Assembly (NCBI GenBank): GCA_965229715.1
Contig: CBDDJL010000002.1
Span: 186,001-250,000 of the forward strand
Direction of reading: 5' to 3'
Source: JAVJST01 sp965229715
Lineage (GTDB): Bacteria > Pseudomonadota > Alphaproteobacteria > Rhodospirillales > Casp-alpha2
DNA: 64,000 nucleotides
Positions 25,489 to 34,187 of this stretch are shown one piece after another. The translations under genes were made by a program, and so were the position numbers. A model generated the notes under the pieces. That model had not been told where the DNA came from, did no database searches, and worked only from the letters and a program-made list of their open reading frames with translations. Position 1 is the first letter of the stretch, and each line of letters starts with the position of its first letter.

Positions 25489-26182
25489 TGGGCGCCGTGT
25501 CCTCGCCGTCGTGCCTGCGCGCGGTGGCAGCAAGGGCATCCCGCTGAAGAACCTGCGCAAAATCGGTGGGATTTCGCTGGTCGCACGTGCCGGCCGCATT
25601 GCCGGCGAAATAGCCGAGATAGATCGCGCCGTCGTCTCGACCGACCACGAAGACATCGCGCGCGAGGCCGAACACGCCGGACTGGAGGCGCCATTCCGCC
25701 GCCCCGAAGATCTGTCCGGCGACCGCATCGGCGATCTCGAAGTGCTGCGCCAGGCTCTCGAGGCGACCGAAGCCGACGATGGTCAAGTCTACGATATCGT
25801 GCTGATGCTGCAGCCGACGTCGCCAATGCGCCGCGCCGAGCATGTAGCGGGGTGCCTGCGGATGCTGGTCGACGGCAGGTGGGATTCGGTCTGGACAGTC
25901 AGCGAGACGGATTCGAAAGCGCATCCACTTAAGCAGCTGACGGTCCGTGACGGTGTCATGGAATACTACAATCCGGCGGGTGCCCGAATCATTGCCCGTC
26001 AACAACTCGAACCCGTGTACCACCGCAACGGCGTCGCCTACGCGATCACGCGCGAGTGCCTGTGCGACCAAAACACCATCAAGGGCAGGCGCGCAGGCGC
26101 TTATGCCATCGACGAGCCGCTCGCAAACATCGACACAGAATTCGATCTGCAAGTCGCCGAACTCATGATCGGAAGGGCGTAA
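25481..26182 (+). CDS. neuA: NeuA-type CMP-nonulosonate cytidylyltransferase
   Basis: 233 residues. VLAVVPARGGSKGIPLKNL is the classic CTP-binding N-terminus of CMP-sialate synthetases; LMLQPTSPMR and the C-terminal IDEPLANIDTEFDL are also conserved. It activates the product of the NeuB-cupin fusion as a CMP sugar. The family differs from the two SpsF-type enzymes upstream, so the locus appears to have three cytidylyltransferases. It is followed after five bases by a probable transferase gene. Confidence 0.88.
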   Translation: MIDGRRVLAVVPARGGSKGIPLKNLRKIGGISLVARAGRIAGEIAEIDRAVVSTDHEDIAREAEHAGLEAPFRRPEDLSGDRIGDLEVLRQALEATEADDGQVYDIVLMLQPTSPMRRAEHVAGCLRMLVDGRWDSVWTVSETDSKAHPLKQLTVRDGVMEYYNPAGARIIARQQLEPVYHRNGVAYAITRECLCDQNTIKGRRAGAYAIDEPLANIDTEFDLQVAELMIGRA

Positions 26183-26187
26183 GCCAC

Positions 26188-27609
26188 GTGAAGAAGAAAG
26201 TTTTCGTGTTCATCGAATCGGATATCTGCACGCGTCACTTCGTGTTCAGCGGAGCGCTAAGATCGCTCGTCGAACAGTTCGACGTCACCTTCATCTATCC
26301 GCCCAAGGACTGGCGACGAACGCGGCTCGACCCTGAAGGCTTGCCGCTGGACGCGCCGGTCCGGACCGTCGACGTGCCCGTACGCCGTGTTTGGCTTTGG
26401 AAGCGGCTGTTTCAGGTTCAGCAACTGATGTTGCGCCCCGGCGCCGACTATTATGAACGGCGACGCTGCATTCGCGGCCACATGCACTGGAAGCAGAGCG
26501 TCCAGTTGACCGTCTACGGGCTGCCGCTGCTCTACCAGCTGTTCAAGGCCAGCATCGCGTGGCGTCTGAAACGCACGCCCTGCACCAGCCTGAGGAGCCT
26601 GCTGGATACCGAGCGGCCGGACGCCGTGCTGCATCCCAGTACGTTCGACGGATACTACATCAACGATCTCATCGTCGAATGCCGGCGCATTTCGGTGCCG
26701 CTGATGTTGCTCATGAACTCGTGGGACAACCCGAGCATCAAGCAGTCCGTAACCGGCATGCCTGACCTCAGCGTCGTCTGGGGACCGCAGACGTCTGAGC
26801 ACTGCCGCCGCTACATGGGGATGCCACCAGAGCGACTGGCTGAGATCGGCGCCGCGCAGTTCGACGTCTTCAAGCAGCAGCCGCGGCTGAACCGTGACGC
26901 ATTCTGCGCCGAGCACGGGCTCGACCCGGCGAAACGCATCGTGCTTTACGCCGGATCGAGCAAGGGAACCGACGAATACAGTCACCTCGACGCGCTCAAC
27001 GCGGCCTGCGCCGATGGCCGCATCGCCGGCGCCTCGATCCTCTATCGCCCCCACCCTTGGGGCCGGTGCGGCAAGGACGGACACCGCATGGCGACCGCGA
27101 CATGGCCCCATGTCACAATCGAGTTCAGCATGCGCGATTACGTCCAACGAATCGCCGAAGGCGATACCCGCATGTTCATCGAGGCCGAGTACCAGCGCAC
27201 CCATGACGTCCTGAGTAACGTTGACGCGGTGATCTCGCCGATGTCGACGATGATCATCGAAGGCGCACTTCACGGAAAGCCGCCGTTGTGCTTCCTGCCA
27301 CTAGATCAGGAACAGCGCGGCAGCCTGTTCGAAACCTTCGCAGGGCTCGTTCACTTCCAGGAAATGTTCGAACGCGCGGTCTTCCCCATCGCGTACAGCC
27401 AAGCGGAACTTATAGAAAAAACACAGAAACTTGTGGAGTCTGCGGCTAATATTGACTATCTGAGAACCTTGGACGCAGAAACGCGGTTCTACGTCAAGCC
27501 GACAACGGAACTATACCGCGACGCGCTGTGCCGTTTGGTCGCCGGCGCCGTGGGGAAAGACCTTAAAAACGCGCTCCCGACCGACAAAAGGAGATTGGTA
27601 AATGCTTGA
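26188..27609 (+). CDS. Probable GT-B-type glycosyl/glycerophosphotransferase, unknown acceptor
   Basis: 473 residues from GTG 26188, with GGAAGGG at 26171-26177 as ribosome site. ILYRPHPWGRCG and DAVISPMSTMIIEGALHGKPPLC resemble the HP and S-x-x-x-EA motifs of CDP-glycerol glycerophosphotransferase and capsule-type GT-B enzymes. No membrane helices. Position directly after NeuA makes it a candidate nonulosonate transferase. Its last 70 codons (about 27400-27480) become more AT-rich than the rest. Confidence 0.65.
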   Translation: MKKKVFVFIESDICTRHFVFSGALRSLVEQFDVTFIYPPKDWRRTRLDPEGLPLDAPVRTVDVPVRRVWLWKRLFQVQQLMLRPGADYYERRRCIRGHMHWKQSVQLTVYGLPLLYQLFKASIAWRLKRTPCTSLRSLLDTERPDAVLHPSTFDGYYINDLIVECRRISVPLMLLMNSWDNPSIKQSVTGMPDLSVVWGPQTSEHCRRYMGMPPERLAEIGAAQFDVFKQQPRLNRDAFCAEHGLDPAKRIVLYAGSSKGTDEYSHLDALNAACADGRIAGASILYRPHPWGRCGKDGHRMATATWPHVTIEFSMRDYVQRIAEGDTRMFIEAEYQRTHDVLSNVDAVISPMSTMIIEGALHGKPPLCFLPLDQEQRGSLFETFAGLVHFQEMFERAVFPIAYSQAELIEKTQKLVESAANIDYLRTLDAETRFYVKPTTELYRDALCRLVAGAVGKDLKNALPTDKRRLVNA

Positions 27610-28606
27610 TTTCGACTCGAAGTCCGCCGGGCAGCAAAAAATCATCGCGTCCCGCGAGCTCACCGTCGAAAACACCACGTTTTGCGGCGCCAAGTGCATC
27701 ATGTGTCCGCGCGACGAATACAGCAAGGCCTGGAGCCACATGGACGACGGGCTGTTCCGCGACGTTCTGGACCAGGCTGCCGATCTCGGCATTACCTCGC
27801 TCGACCTGTGCGGCTTCGGCGACCCGTTCATGGATCCGGGCTACGAAGGAAAGCTGCGCTACGTGCGGGAGAGCTATCCGCATATCCGGCTTTACACGAG
27901 CACCACGGGCCACCTTCTGCACCAGAAGAACCTTCCGTGGATCGCCGAGCTCTTCGACACGCTCAAGATCAGCTTCTACGGCAACTCCAAAGAAAGCTAC
28001 GAAGCCATCCATCAGGGCGTGTTGAAATTCGAGAAGGTCCGCGAGAACGTCGAGAACCTGCTGGCCATCCCGCGCGACAAACGCACCTACGTCATACTGA
28101 CGTTCCTCGTGTTCGAGGAAAACGAACACGAAATCCAGGACTGGATCGATTACTGGGAACCGATCGCCGACGAGGTCCTGGTCTGGAAGCCGCACAACTA
28201 CGGCGGTGCCGAAAGCATTGAGGAGCTCTCGTTCCGCACAAGCGCCCGCGACGTCAAAACCTACCGCTCGTGCGGTCGACCGTTTACCGGCAACCCGTTC
28301 GTGCGAACCAATGGCGATGTCTCGGTCTGTTGCTTCGACTTCAATCACAAGTTGGTGGTTGGCAATCTCAAGCTGAACTCGCTGGTCGAAATTCTCGACG
28401 GCCCCGCTCTGGCGAACGTAAAGTCGGTGCACACGACCAAGGAATTCGACGACTGCGGTCTTCTGTGCGAAGGTTGCGACCAGATCTACAGCCGCGAGGA
28501 CGCGCTGCTGTACACGACCAACGAATCGCGCAAGACCGACCAGCCGACGACCCACCCGGACCACATCGTGAAGCTCGCCGAAGGCGCACCGACGGCCACT
28601 CTCTAA
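27602..28606 (+). CDS. Radical SAM/SPASM protein, copy 2
   Basis: 334 residues. Cys28, Cys32 and Cys35 (FCGAKCIMC) form the radical SAM cluster site. The C-terminal region (CGRPFTGNPF, VSVCCFDF, CGLLCEGC) provides enough cysteines for a SPASM auxiliary cluster, and VRTNGDVSVCC is typical of that domain. It overlaps the upstream gene by eight bases and ends the second nonulosonate cassette. The product could modify the sugar, its acyl group or a peptide. It parallels the copy at 5596, which also flanks a NeuB. Confidence 0.82.
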   Translation: MLDFDSKSAGQQKIIASRELTVENTTFCGAKCIMCPRDEYSKAWSHMDDGLFRDVLDQAADLGITSLDLCGFGDPFMDPGYEGKLRYVRESYPHIRLYTSTTGHLLHQKNLPWIAELFDTLKISFYGNSKESYEAIHQGVLKFEKVRENVENLLAIPRDKRTYVILTFLVFEENEHEIQDWIDYWEPIADEVLVWKPHNYGGAESIEELSFRTSARDVKTYRSCGRPFTGNPFVRTNGDVSVCCFDFNHKLVVGNLKLNSLVEILDGPALANVKSVHTTKEFDDCGLLCEGCDQIYSREDALLYTTNESRKTDQPTTHPDHIVKLAEGAPTATL

Positions 28607-28771
28607 AGAATTTGATCGCGGCCGTTTGATATAGAGCATCAACAAAACCCTCGGGCGTTTCCGCGTCAGGCTCCCATTGCCATTTCTTTTCCCAAGAGTG
28701 TGCTTTTTGAGCCTCACCAGCATGTTCGCAGTACGGTTTGAAAGCTAAGACATGCTAACGGCCACATAGAG
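28607..28771. other. 165-base intergenic gap at a composition boundary
   Basis: One of the longest gene-free stretches. It separates the GC-rich nonulosonate cassette from the AT-richer block. I see no strong terminator hairpin with T-run and no convincing -35/-10 pair. It may hold the promoter of the next operon. Confidence 0.4.
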
Positions 28772-29917
28772 ATGAAAATCTTGTATCTCTTCAAGTCCGG
28801 CCGCGAAAACCGGATAGGTGCCGGCGGCCCGAGTGAGTTTTTTTACGGCATGCTACAGCTGGAGGATCTGGGACACGATGTCACCATGGTTCTCGATTGC
28901 GATATCGGCTGCGATCAGGCATCCCCACTTATATGGCGCCCGTTTCATCGCCTGGGCCAGTGGCTAACAGGCATTCCGATATGGCCGTCCATCTGCATGA
29001 TGCCAGGCGAACGGCGAAAGAAGTTGGAACAAGGCGATTGCCTCATTGCGACAACAAGCACATTTGGCATTTGCCTCGCGTTGTTGGCTCGCTTCGGTTT
29101 AGTGCGGACTAAGGTTCTCATCCTCGCAATGGGACTGCTTGATCGTTCCACATCGCGACGGGTCGCGGCAGTATATCGCTGGCTTCTGCGCGATCCCGTG
29201 CATGTCGTTGCACTTTCCGATGCCAATGCTGCTTATCTCTCCAAGATTCTGGGCAGAAAAATTCCGTTCATTCCATTCGGTGTCGATACGTCGTTCTGGC
29301 AGCCGACAGATAACCAAAACGATCACGATGGAGAGGCGTACGTTCTTAGCATTGGGAACGATCTGAACCGTGATTATTCGACTCTCGTTGCAGCATGGAA
29401 ACCGTACTATCCAATGCTGCGCATCGTCACATCATTGCCCGTAGCCTGTGACAAACCCAACATCACCATAATTCATGGTAGCTGGCACACGCAGGTGCTC
29501 GACGACCAAGACATCCGAAAGCTGATGCAACACGCCCTGTTCGTGGTTCTGCCTATTGGGGATACCATCCAACCGTCGGGACAAAGCGCCAGCCTGCAGG
29601 CCATGGCTTGCAGCAAGACTGTCGTGGTGACCGACTACAGGGGTTTGTGGAACCGCGACGTCATGCGGAGCGGTGAAACATGTGTTCTTGCAGGCACTCC
29701 CGGTTCCGTCATTGATTTGCAAAGCGCCATCGAAAAACTGCTTTCCGCCCCCGAGGTCACGGGACGGATCGGACGGCGAGCAGCAATAGCGGTAAGGAAC
29801 GACCTGACGGTCCGGCACATGGGTCGGCGCCTGGAAACTGTTATCGACAACATTGTTAACGACGACCCCCATCAATCGGACTTGCTCGCTTCGTCGACTC
29901 TCTCTGAGTCAGCATGA
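28772..29917 (+). CDS. Glycosyltransferase, GT4-like
   Basis: 381 residues, GT-B fold. The N-terminus ILYLFKSGRENRIGAGGPSEF has the glycine-rich acceptor-domain loop, and the C-terminal half has VLSIGNDLNRDYSTLV and PSGQSASLQAMACSKTVVVTD, the variant of the EGxxxxxLEAMA motif in which Gln-Ser replaces the first acidic residue. Cytosolic or peripheral to the inner membrane. First gene of the AT-richer block. Donor and acceptor are unknown. Confidence 0.78.
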   Translation: MKILYLFKSGRENRIGAGGPSEFFYGMLQLEDLGHDVTMVLDCDIGCDQASPLIWRPFHRLGQWLTGIPIWPSICMMPGERRKKLEQGDCLIATTSTFGICLALLARFGLVRTKVLILAMGLLDRSTSRRVAAVYRWLLRDPVHVVALSDANAAYLSKILGRKIPFIPFGVDTSFWQPTDNQNDHDGEAYVLSIGNDLNRDYSTLVAAWKPYYPMLRIVTSLPVACDKPNITIIHGSWHTQVLDDQDIRKLMQHALFVVLPIGDTIQPSGQSASLQAMACSKTVVVTDYRGLWNRDVMRSGETCVLAGTPGSVIDLQSAIEKLLSAPEVTGRIGRRAAIAVRNDLTVRHMGRRLETVIDNIVNDDPHQSDLLASSTLSESA

Positions 29918-29965
29918 ATCGAATTCCCGGGGAAAATCGAGATTACGATTTCCATTAACTACAAG

Positions 29966-31345
29966 ATGGAAGCGGCATGGATAGTCTCCAATTTCACTGA
30001 TCGTTTTCTGAACGATCAGGGCTTGGTCTCGCGCAATTGCCCGCCGACCCGGCGGACGATATTCGACAACTTCAACGATATTGTCCCCTTCATGCTCCAT
30101 TTTGGTGCGGAGGATTTCCTGCTGACCCAGATTGGAAAATTATCCGCCGAATCGTTCGAGATGGAACTTCCACTCGGGAATGTTCTCTACTCTTACAAAA
30201 TTGAAGAGTATCTGGGCGGTCTCTACCGCCTGCATCAAGCGACGGGATCGCCTGAAGCAAAGTCCCTGCTGGATGACGCCATTGCCAAGTGTTTGCAGTA
30301 CTTTCTTCGAGAAGATGACCACTTCGCCGAAGCCTATGATTTTCAAAATAAGCGGGTTTCGCCATTCTTTTCACCTTGGTCGGCAGGAATTCTCGAAACC
30401 TTCGTCGAAATGGCGCCGATGTATCCGGAATTGGTCGAGCTGTCGGAGCGAATACTCAGGAAGTGGTGCTCGCATCCGTTTTTCCTAAAGCACGGGTTGT
30501 TCCCTGCTCGGGGCACGTTTTCGACTGCACAGAATTTGACGGAACAATTTTTCGGCACGCTTTCCATCTGGTCCGATGAGTATCCGTGCCGGACCAACGT
30601 GGAGCATGGCGCGCCGCTCACCGCACGAGGATTGGTAAAGGCCGTACCAGGCGTCTACTCCGCTAGGCGCCTTACGTATATGTTTGCGCGGTCTGGTCAA
30701 TGGGCGCGCCTGATGAAGAGCAACACGACTCCCGTGTTCTGCATGATTGAGCTGCATGAGATAACCGGCGGTAGGTATTGGCGGGACATGGTGTTGAGGT
30801 GGGTCGACGCGGCGCTCGGTGCGTTCGTGAATGATGCCGGAGTTGGTGGCCGATATGTGCCGGGTCGTGGGGCAAGTCACGCCACACTGGTTGACGGTTC
30901 TGTCATGATTGACGTGCTTTGCGACACTTGGTGGTCAATCGAGAAGAACGACCGGTACCTTGACGCTGCCTCCCGGATTGCTGAAGCATGTCTTGCTTGG
31001 CAATGGGAGAACGGGCTTATTCCAATGACCGCGGACAGTAAGTTCGATCACCTCGATGGACAGGTCGATTTTTCAATTTCGCTGCGACGAATTGCTGAGT
31101 TGGCGGATCGGCCTGATCTGCATCAGGCTGGTTATAAGTTGACGAAAAAGGCATACATTGCCCACAAGACCCCCGAAGGGCTTTGCACCCATGTGGATCG
31201 CCATGGCGCTATCGGCCGCCTGCCGACAAATACCATCGATCCGAAGTACAATGGACTTGCATTGAAGGGTCTGGCGAACCTCGAAACCCGCGACCGTCGA
31301 ATGTACGGGGACCGGGAGCTCATGGACTTGTTTCAGGACCGCTAG
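29966..31345 (+). CDS. Hypothetical protein, possible alpha/alpha-toroid (six-hairpin) fold
   Basis: 459 residues with no signal peptide. Repeating helical stretches with aromatic residues (YKIEEYLGGLYRLHQATG, YWRDMVLRWVDAALGAFV, YLDAASRIAEACLAWQW) look like the paired helices of six-hairpin glycosidase or epimerase proteins. I cannot see a defined catalytic motif. In a glycan locus, a sugar epimerase, a lyase-like protein or a polysaccharide-binding scaffold are all possible. It shares one base with the GTG of the next gene. Confidence 0.7.
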   Translation: MEAAWIVSNFTDRFLNDQGLVSRNCPPTRRTIFDNFNDIVPFMLHFGAEDFLLTQIGKLSAESFEMELPLGNVLYSYKIEEYLGGLYRLHQATGSPEAKSLLDDAIAKCLQYFLREDDHFAEAYDFQNKRVSPFFSPWSAGILETFVEMAPMYPELVELSERILRKWCSHPFFLKHGLFPARGTFSTAQNLTEQFFGTLSIWSDEYPCRTNVEHGAPLTARGLVKAVPGVYSARRLTYMFARSGQWARLMKSNTTPVFCMIELHEITGGRYWRDMVLRWVDAALGAFVNDAGVGGRYVPGRGASHATLVDGSVMIDVLCDTWWSIEKNDRYLDAASRIAEACLAWQWENGLIPMTADSKFDHLDGQVDFSISLRRIAELADRPDLHQAGYKLTKKAYIAHKTPEGLCTHVDRHGAIGRLPTNTIDPKYNGLALKGLANLETRDRRMYGDRELMDLFQDR

Positions 31346-32286
31346 TGAGAAATTTCACGAACAGATGGATCGCACGAACATGGCGGATTCCACCGCGCGA
31401 TTTCTGGCCAACGCTCATCCAGTTTCTCGGCTATGCTTTCGTTCAGGCCTTGCACGCCGTCCGGCGCAGTGACCGATCGATCAACCGCAACGTCGACTCC
31501 CATCTCAACTTCAAGCGGGCTCACTACCTGGAAAAGGCCATGCTGTGCCAGTATGAGCGAACCGATGAGCTCGACTCGTCTTTTGCCTTGCTCGAGTCGT
31601 ATCTTGAAACACCTCAGGGGATCGAAGACGATTGCTATCTGTATCTCAGAAAAATTCTCGAGGAATACAGGGCTTATCCTGACGGATTTCGCTGCTATAT
31701 GCGCGACGTACCCGCCAAGCCTCGTGCTGAATCGGAGGCCGCGATTCTGCGGCGCACGGTTGTGCAGCGTCGAAGTGGCCGTCACTTCAAACCCGACCAA
31801 GTTGACGATGAGTTAATCGAGAGAATTGTAGAGGCGGGCAGCTACGCGCCAACAAGCTGCAACGCTCAGCCGTTGACATTTATCAGCTTGACCGAGCGTG
31901 CCAATATCGACCGCATTTTTGGCTCTGCTCGCGGAGCAGATGCATGGAAATCTTCAATTCCGGCTGGGATTGTCGTTTTGACCGACCGGCGTCATTACAA
32001 ACCGTTCGAACAACATGCCGTGATGTTCCAGGATATTGCCGCAGCGACGCAGAACATGCTGCTGATGTGTGAAGCGCTTGGGCTCGCTGCGTGTTGGGTC
32101 TCATTGATTTCAGACTCCCACATCATGAATCAGCACAAGATTTACGAAACGCTTGGCCTTCCGTCCCACTATCTCATCGGCGCTGCGATCGCAATCGGCC
32201 ATCCCGGAAGCACTGTATGTCATGTTCCCAGGCGACCGGTCGATCGTATTTGGCACAGAAACAGCTTTCGGTCTCAAGATGCCTGA
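31345..32286 (+). CDS. Nitroreductase-like flavoprotein with an N-terminal extension
   Basis: 313 residues from GTG 31345 (TAGTG junction). About residue 135 onward is nitroreductase-like: RRTVVQRRSGRHF, GSYAPTSCNAQP and DIAAATQNMLLMCEALGL are the FMN-contact and dimer segments. The first 130 residues are not part of that fold and are Arg-rich with several Trp and Tyr. Such proteins occur in some polysaccharide clusters without known function. A redox step on a sugar or a ketal-forming role could be considered. It is complete to the usual C-terminus. Confidence 0.75.
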   Translation: MRNFTNRWIARTWRIPPRDFWPTLIQFLGYAFVQALHAVRRSDRSINRNVDSHLNFKRAHYLEKAMLCQYERTDELDSSFALLESYLETPQGIEDDCYLYLRKILEEYRAYPDGFRCYMRDVPAKPRAESEAAILRRTVVQRRSGRHFKPDQVDDELIERIVEAGSYAPTSCNAQPLTFISLTERANIDRIFGSARGADAWKSSIPAGIVVLTDRRHYKPFEQHAVMFQDIAAATQNMLLMCEALGLAACWVSLISDSHIMNQHKIYETLGLPSHYLIGAAIAIGHPGSTVCHVPRRPVDRIWHRNSFRSQDA

Positions 32287-32318
32287 ATGTCGCATATGAA
32301 TCTCTCGAAGCATTGGCC

Positions 32319-33344
32319 TTGAAAGTTTCTATCGGATACCGCCTTCAAGGCGGGCCTTGGGGGGGCGGGAACAGGTTTGTCGCGAGTCTCGCCGATGGAA
32401 TCTTGCAAAAAGGCGATCAGGTTGTTTTCGACCTGAACGATGACGACATCGATATCATCCTACTGATCGATCCGCGATCGCGCTTACAGAATTTCACATT
32501 CGGTGCCGGGCATATTCTACGTTATCTCGCTTTCAGAAACCCACGGGCAATTGTTGTTCATCGGGTAAACGAATGTGATGAACGCAAGGGAAGCCGTTTC
32601 ATGAATGGCCGTTTGATTCGCGCCAATTACTGTGCCGATCACACTGTCTTCGTCGGCTCCTGGCTCGAAGAATTACCGGTTTGGAAGAAGTCCCCGCCCC
32701 TGCATCGGAGTGTTATTCTGAACGGCGCCGATACTTCCGTCTTCAATCCCGACGGATTCAAGCCCTGGTCTGGAGATCAGCCCCTTAAGCTGGTTACCCA
32801 CCATTGGGGAGCAAACCAGAGAAAAGGCTTCGATATCTATCGTCGTCTCGACGAAATGATGGAAGCCGATCCTTGGCGAGAGCGCGTCCAGTTTACATAC
32901 GTCGGTAATTTGCCTCCGGGTTTTTCCTTCCGTAATGCCAAACATGTCGCGCCACTTGATGGTGCCGCTCTTGCCGAAGAGATTCGTCGCCATCACGGTT
33001 ATCTGACCGCCTCCATGTTCGAACCCGGTGGCAATCACCAGAACGAGGGGGCATTGTGTGGTCTGCCCATGCTCTATCGTCGCAGCGGCTGTCTGCCGGA
33101 GTACTGCGATGGTTTCGGTATCTCTTTCGATGAGCAGGATTTCGAAAGCGCACTCGAACAATACTTCGCGGAGTATTCTGGTTTGGTGGCTCGAATGCCA
33201 GCTTATCCCCATACTGCAGAACAAACCTGCCGATTCTATCTTGAGCTTTTCGAAAAACTGGCGTCGTCACGTGAGGAAATCGTGAATGCGCGAAACATCT
33301 GGCGTCGCCCGCTATCATTCCTGATCAATCAATTCCCCATTTGA
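32319..33344 (+). CDS. Glycosyltransferase, GT4-like
   Basis: 341 residues from TTG 32319 (MKVSIGYRLQGG); TTG 32313 is equally possible and no ATG lies near the conserved start. GGPWGGGNRF is the acceptor-side glycine loop, THHWGANQRKGFDIYRRL and ASMFEPGGNHQNEGALCGLP form the donor half, where E-P-G-x-x-x-x-E-x-x is an atypical GT4 motif. Donor and acceptor are unknown. The family also includes capsule-type transferases. Confidence 0.72.
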   Translation: MKVSIGYRLQGGPWGGGNRFVASLADGILQKGDQVVFDLNDDDIDIILLIDPRSRLQNFTFGAGHILRYLAFRNPRAIVVHRVNECDERKGSRFMNGRLIRANYCADHTVFVGSWLEELPVWKKSPPLHRSVILNGADTSVFNPDGFKPWSGDQPLKLVTHHWGANQRKGFDIYRRLDEMMEADPWRERVQFTYVGNLPPGFSFRNAKHVAPLDGAALAEEIRRHHGYLTASMFEPGGNHQNEGALCGLPMLYRRSGCLPEYCDGFGISFDEQDFESALEQYFAEYSGLVARMPAYPHTAEQTCRFYLELFEKLASSREEIVNARNIWRRPLSFLINQFPI

Positions 33345-33362
33345 CGCCGAACGGACCCCAAG

Positions 33363-34172
33363 ATGCAGAAGGATTTGATCGATACCCAAGCGCCAAACGA
33401 GGCCGAGACCCAATTTGTCGAGCGGTACTGGACGGAAAACTGGAAGCGTCACGGCGGGGTCGAAGGTCGTGTTGCTCAATATGACAAATCCCTCGATAAA
33501 CTAAAATGGCGAACCGAATGGCGCATGATGAAACCCGTGTTCGAGGCGCTACCCGCCGACGCCAAGATACTCGATGGCGGCTGCGGTACGGGTGAGTGGT
33601 GCAGGTTCCTCGCTCAGAGGGGTCATCATGTCACCGGTTTGGATATCAGTCAGGAAACAGTTGTTGAGCTGCAAAAGATTTTTCCTGACGCGTCCTTTCT
33701 CCAGGGTGATATCCGCTCGACAGGATTCGCTGCAGGCTCCATCGACCTCTATTACTCGTGGGGAACCTTCGAACACTTCGAAAGCGGCGTCGGCGATTGT
33801 GTATCCGAAGCGCTGCGTATCATGCGCCCGGGTGGATATTTGTTCATCACGGTACCCTACGACCGGCCTGGGCTTGCGATACGTCGAACGTTTGACAACG
33901 GAATCTCCCGGTCCGCCACCGGCAAATTGCGGTTCTACCAGTGGCGTTTTACACGACGAGAGATCGCTGATGAATTGCGAAACCACGGTTTCGACGTTCG
34001 CGCCATGAAGCCGATCCATCGCCGCCAGACCGTCGTACGATGGCTGAATAGATCTCTCGGCATGAGCTATAACGGACGAGTGGGTCGCGTGATCGGTCTC
34101 TTGTTCGGTATCTTGCTTCCCCGCGCTTTCAGCGGGCACATGCTTCTCGCGGTTGCGCGAAAGCCTGATTGA
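33363..34172 (+). CDS. Class I SAM-dependent methyltransferase
   Basis: 269 residues from ATG 33363. KILDGGCGTGEWCRFLAQRGH is the SAM site, LDISQE the acidic strand, IDLYYSWGTFEHFESG the post-motif segment and RIMRPGGYLFITVPY the strand-5 region. The C-terminal 80 residues are hydrophobic and basic, perhaps for membrane association. A methyl group on a sugar or lipid-linked intermediate is likely. Confidence 0.82.
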   Translation: MQKDLIDTQAPNEAETQFVERYWTENWKRHGGVEGRVAQYDKSLDKLKWRTEWRMMKPVFEALPADAKILDGGCGTGEWCRFLAQRGHHVTGLDISQETVVELQKIFPDASFLQGDIRSTGFAAGSIDLYYSWGTFEHFESGVGDCVSEALRIMRPGGYLFITVPYDRPGLAIRRTFDNGISRSATGKLRFYQWRFTRREIADELRNHGFDVRAMKPIHRRQTVVRWLNRSLGMSYNGRVGRVIGLLFGILLPRAFSGHMLLAVARKPD

Positions 34173-34187
34173 ATCTGGTCGCCTTTC

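Noticed and set aside
27563..28723. 386-codon minus-strand frame opposite the second radical SAM gene
   Set aside because: The plus strand has an unmistakable CxxxCxxC radical SAM protein; the antisense frame shows no conserved features.
29921..29931. GAATTCCCGGG string resembling an EcoRI-SmaI polylinker
   Set aside because: A single 11-base coincidence between two genes, with no other vector sequence nearby.
29934..29951. Inverted repeat AAATCG/CGATTT between the GT4-like gene and the 459-residue gene
   Set aside because: Six weak base pairs without a T-run; not enough for a terminator or operator call.
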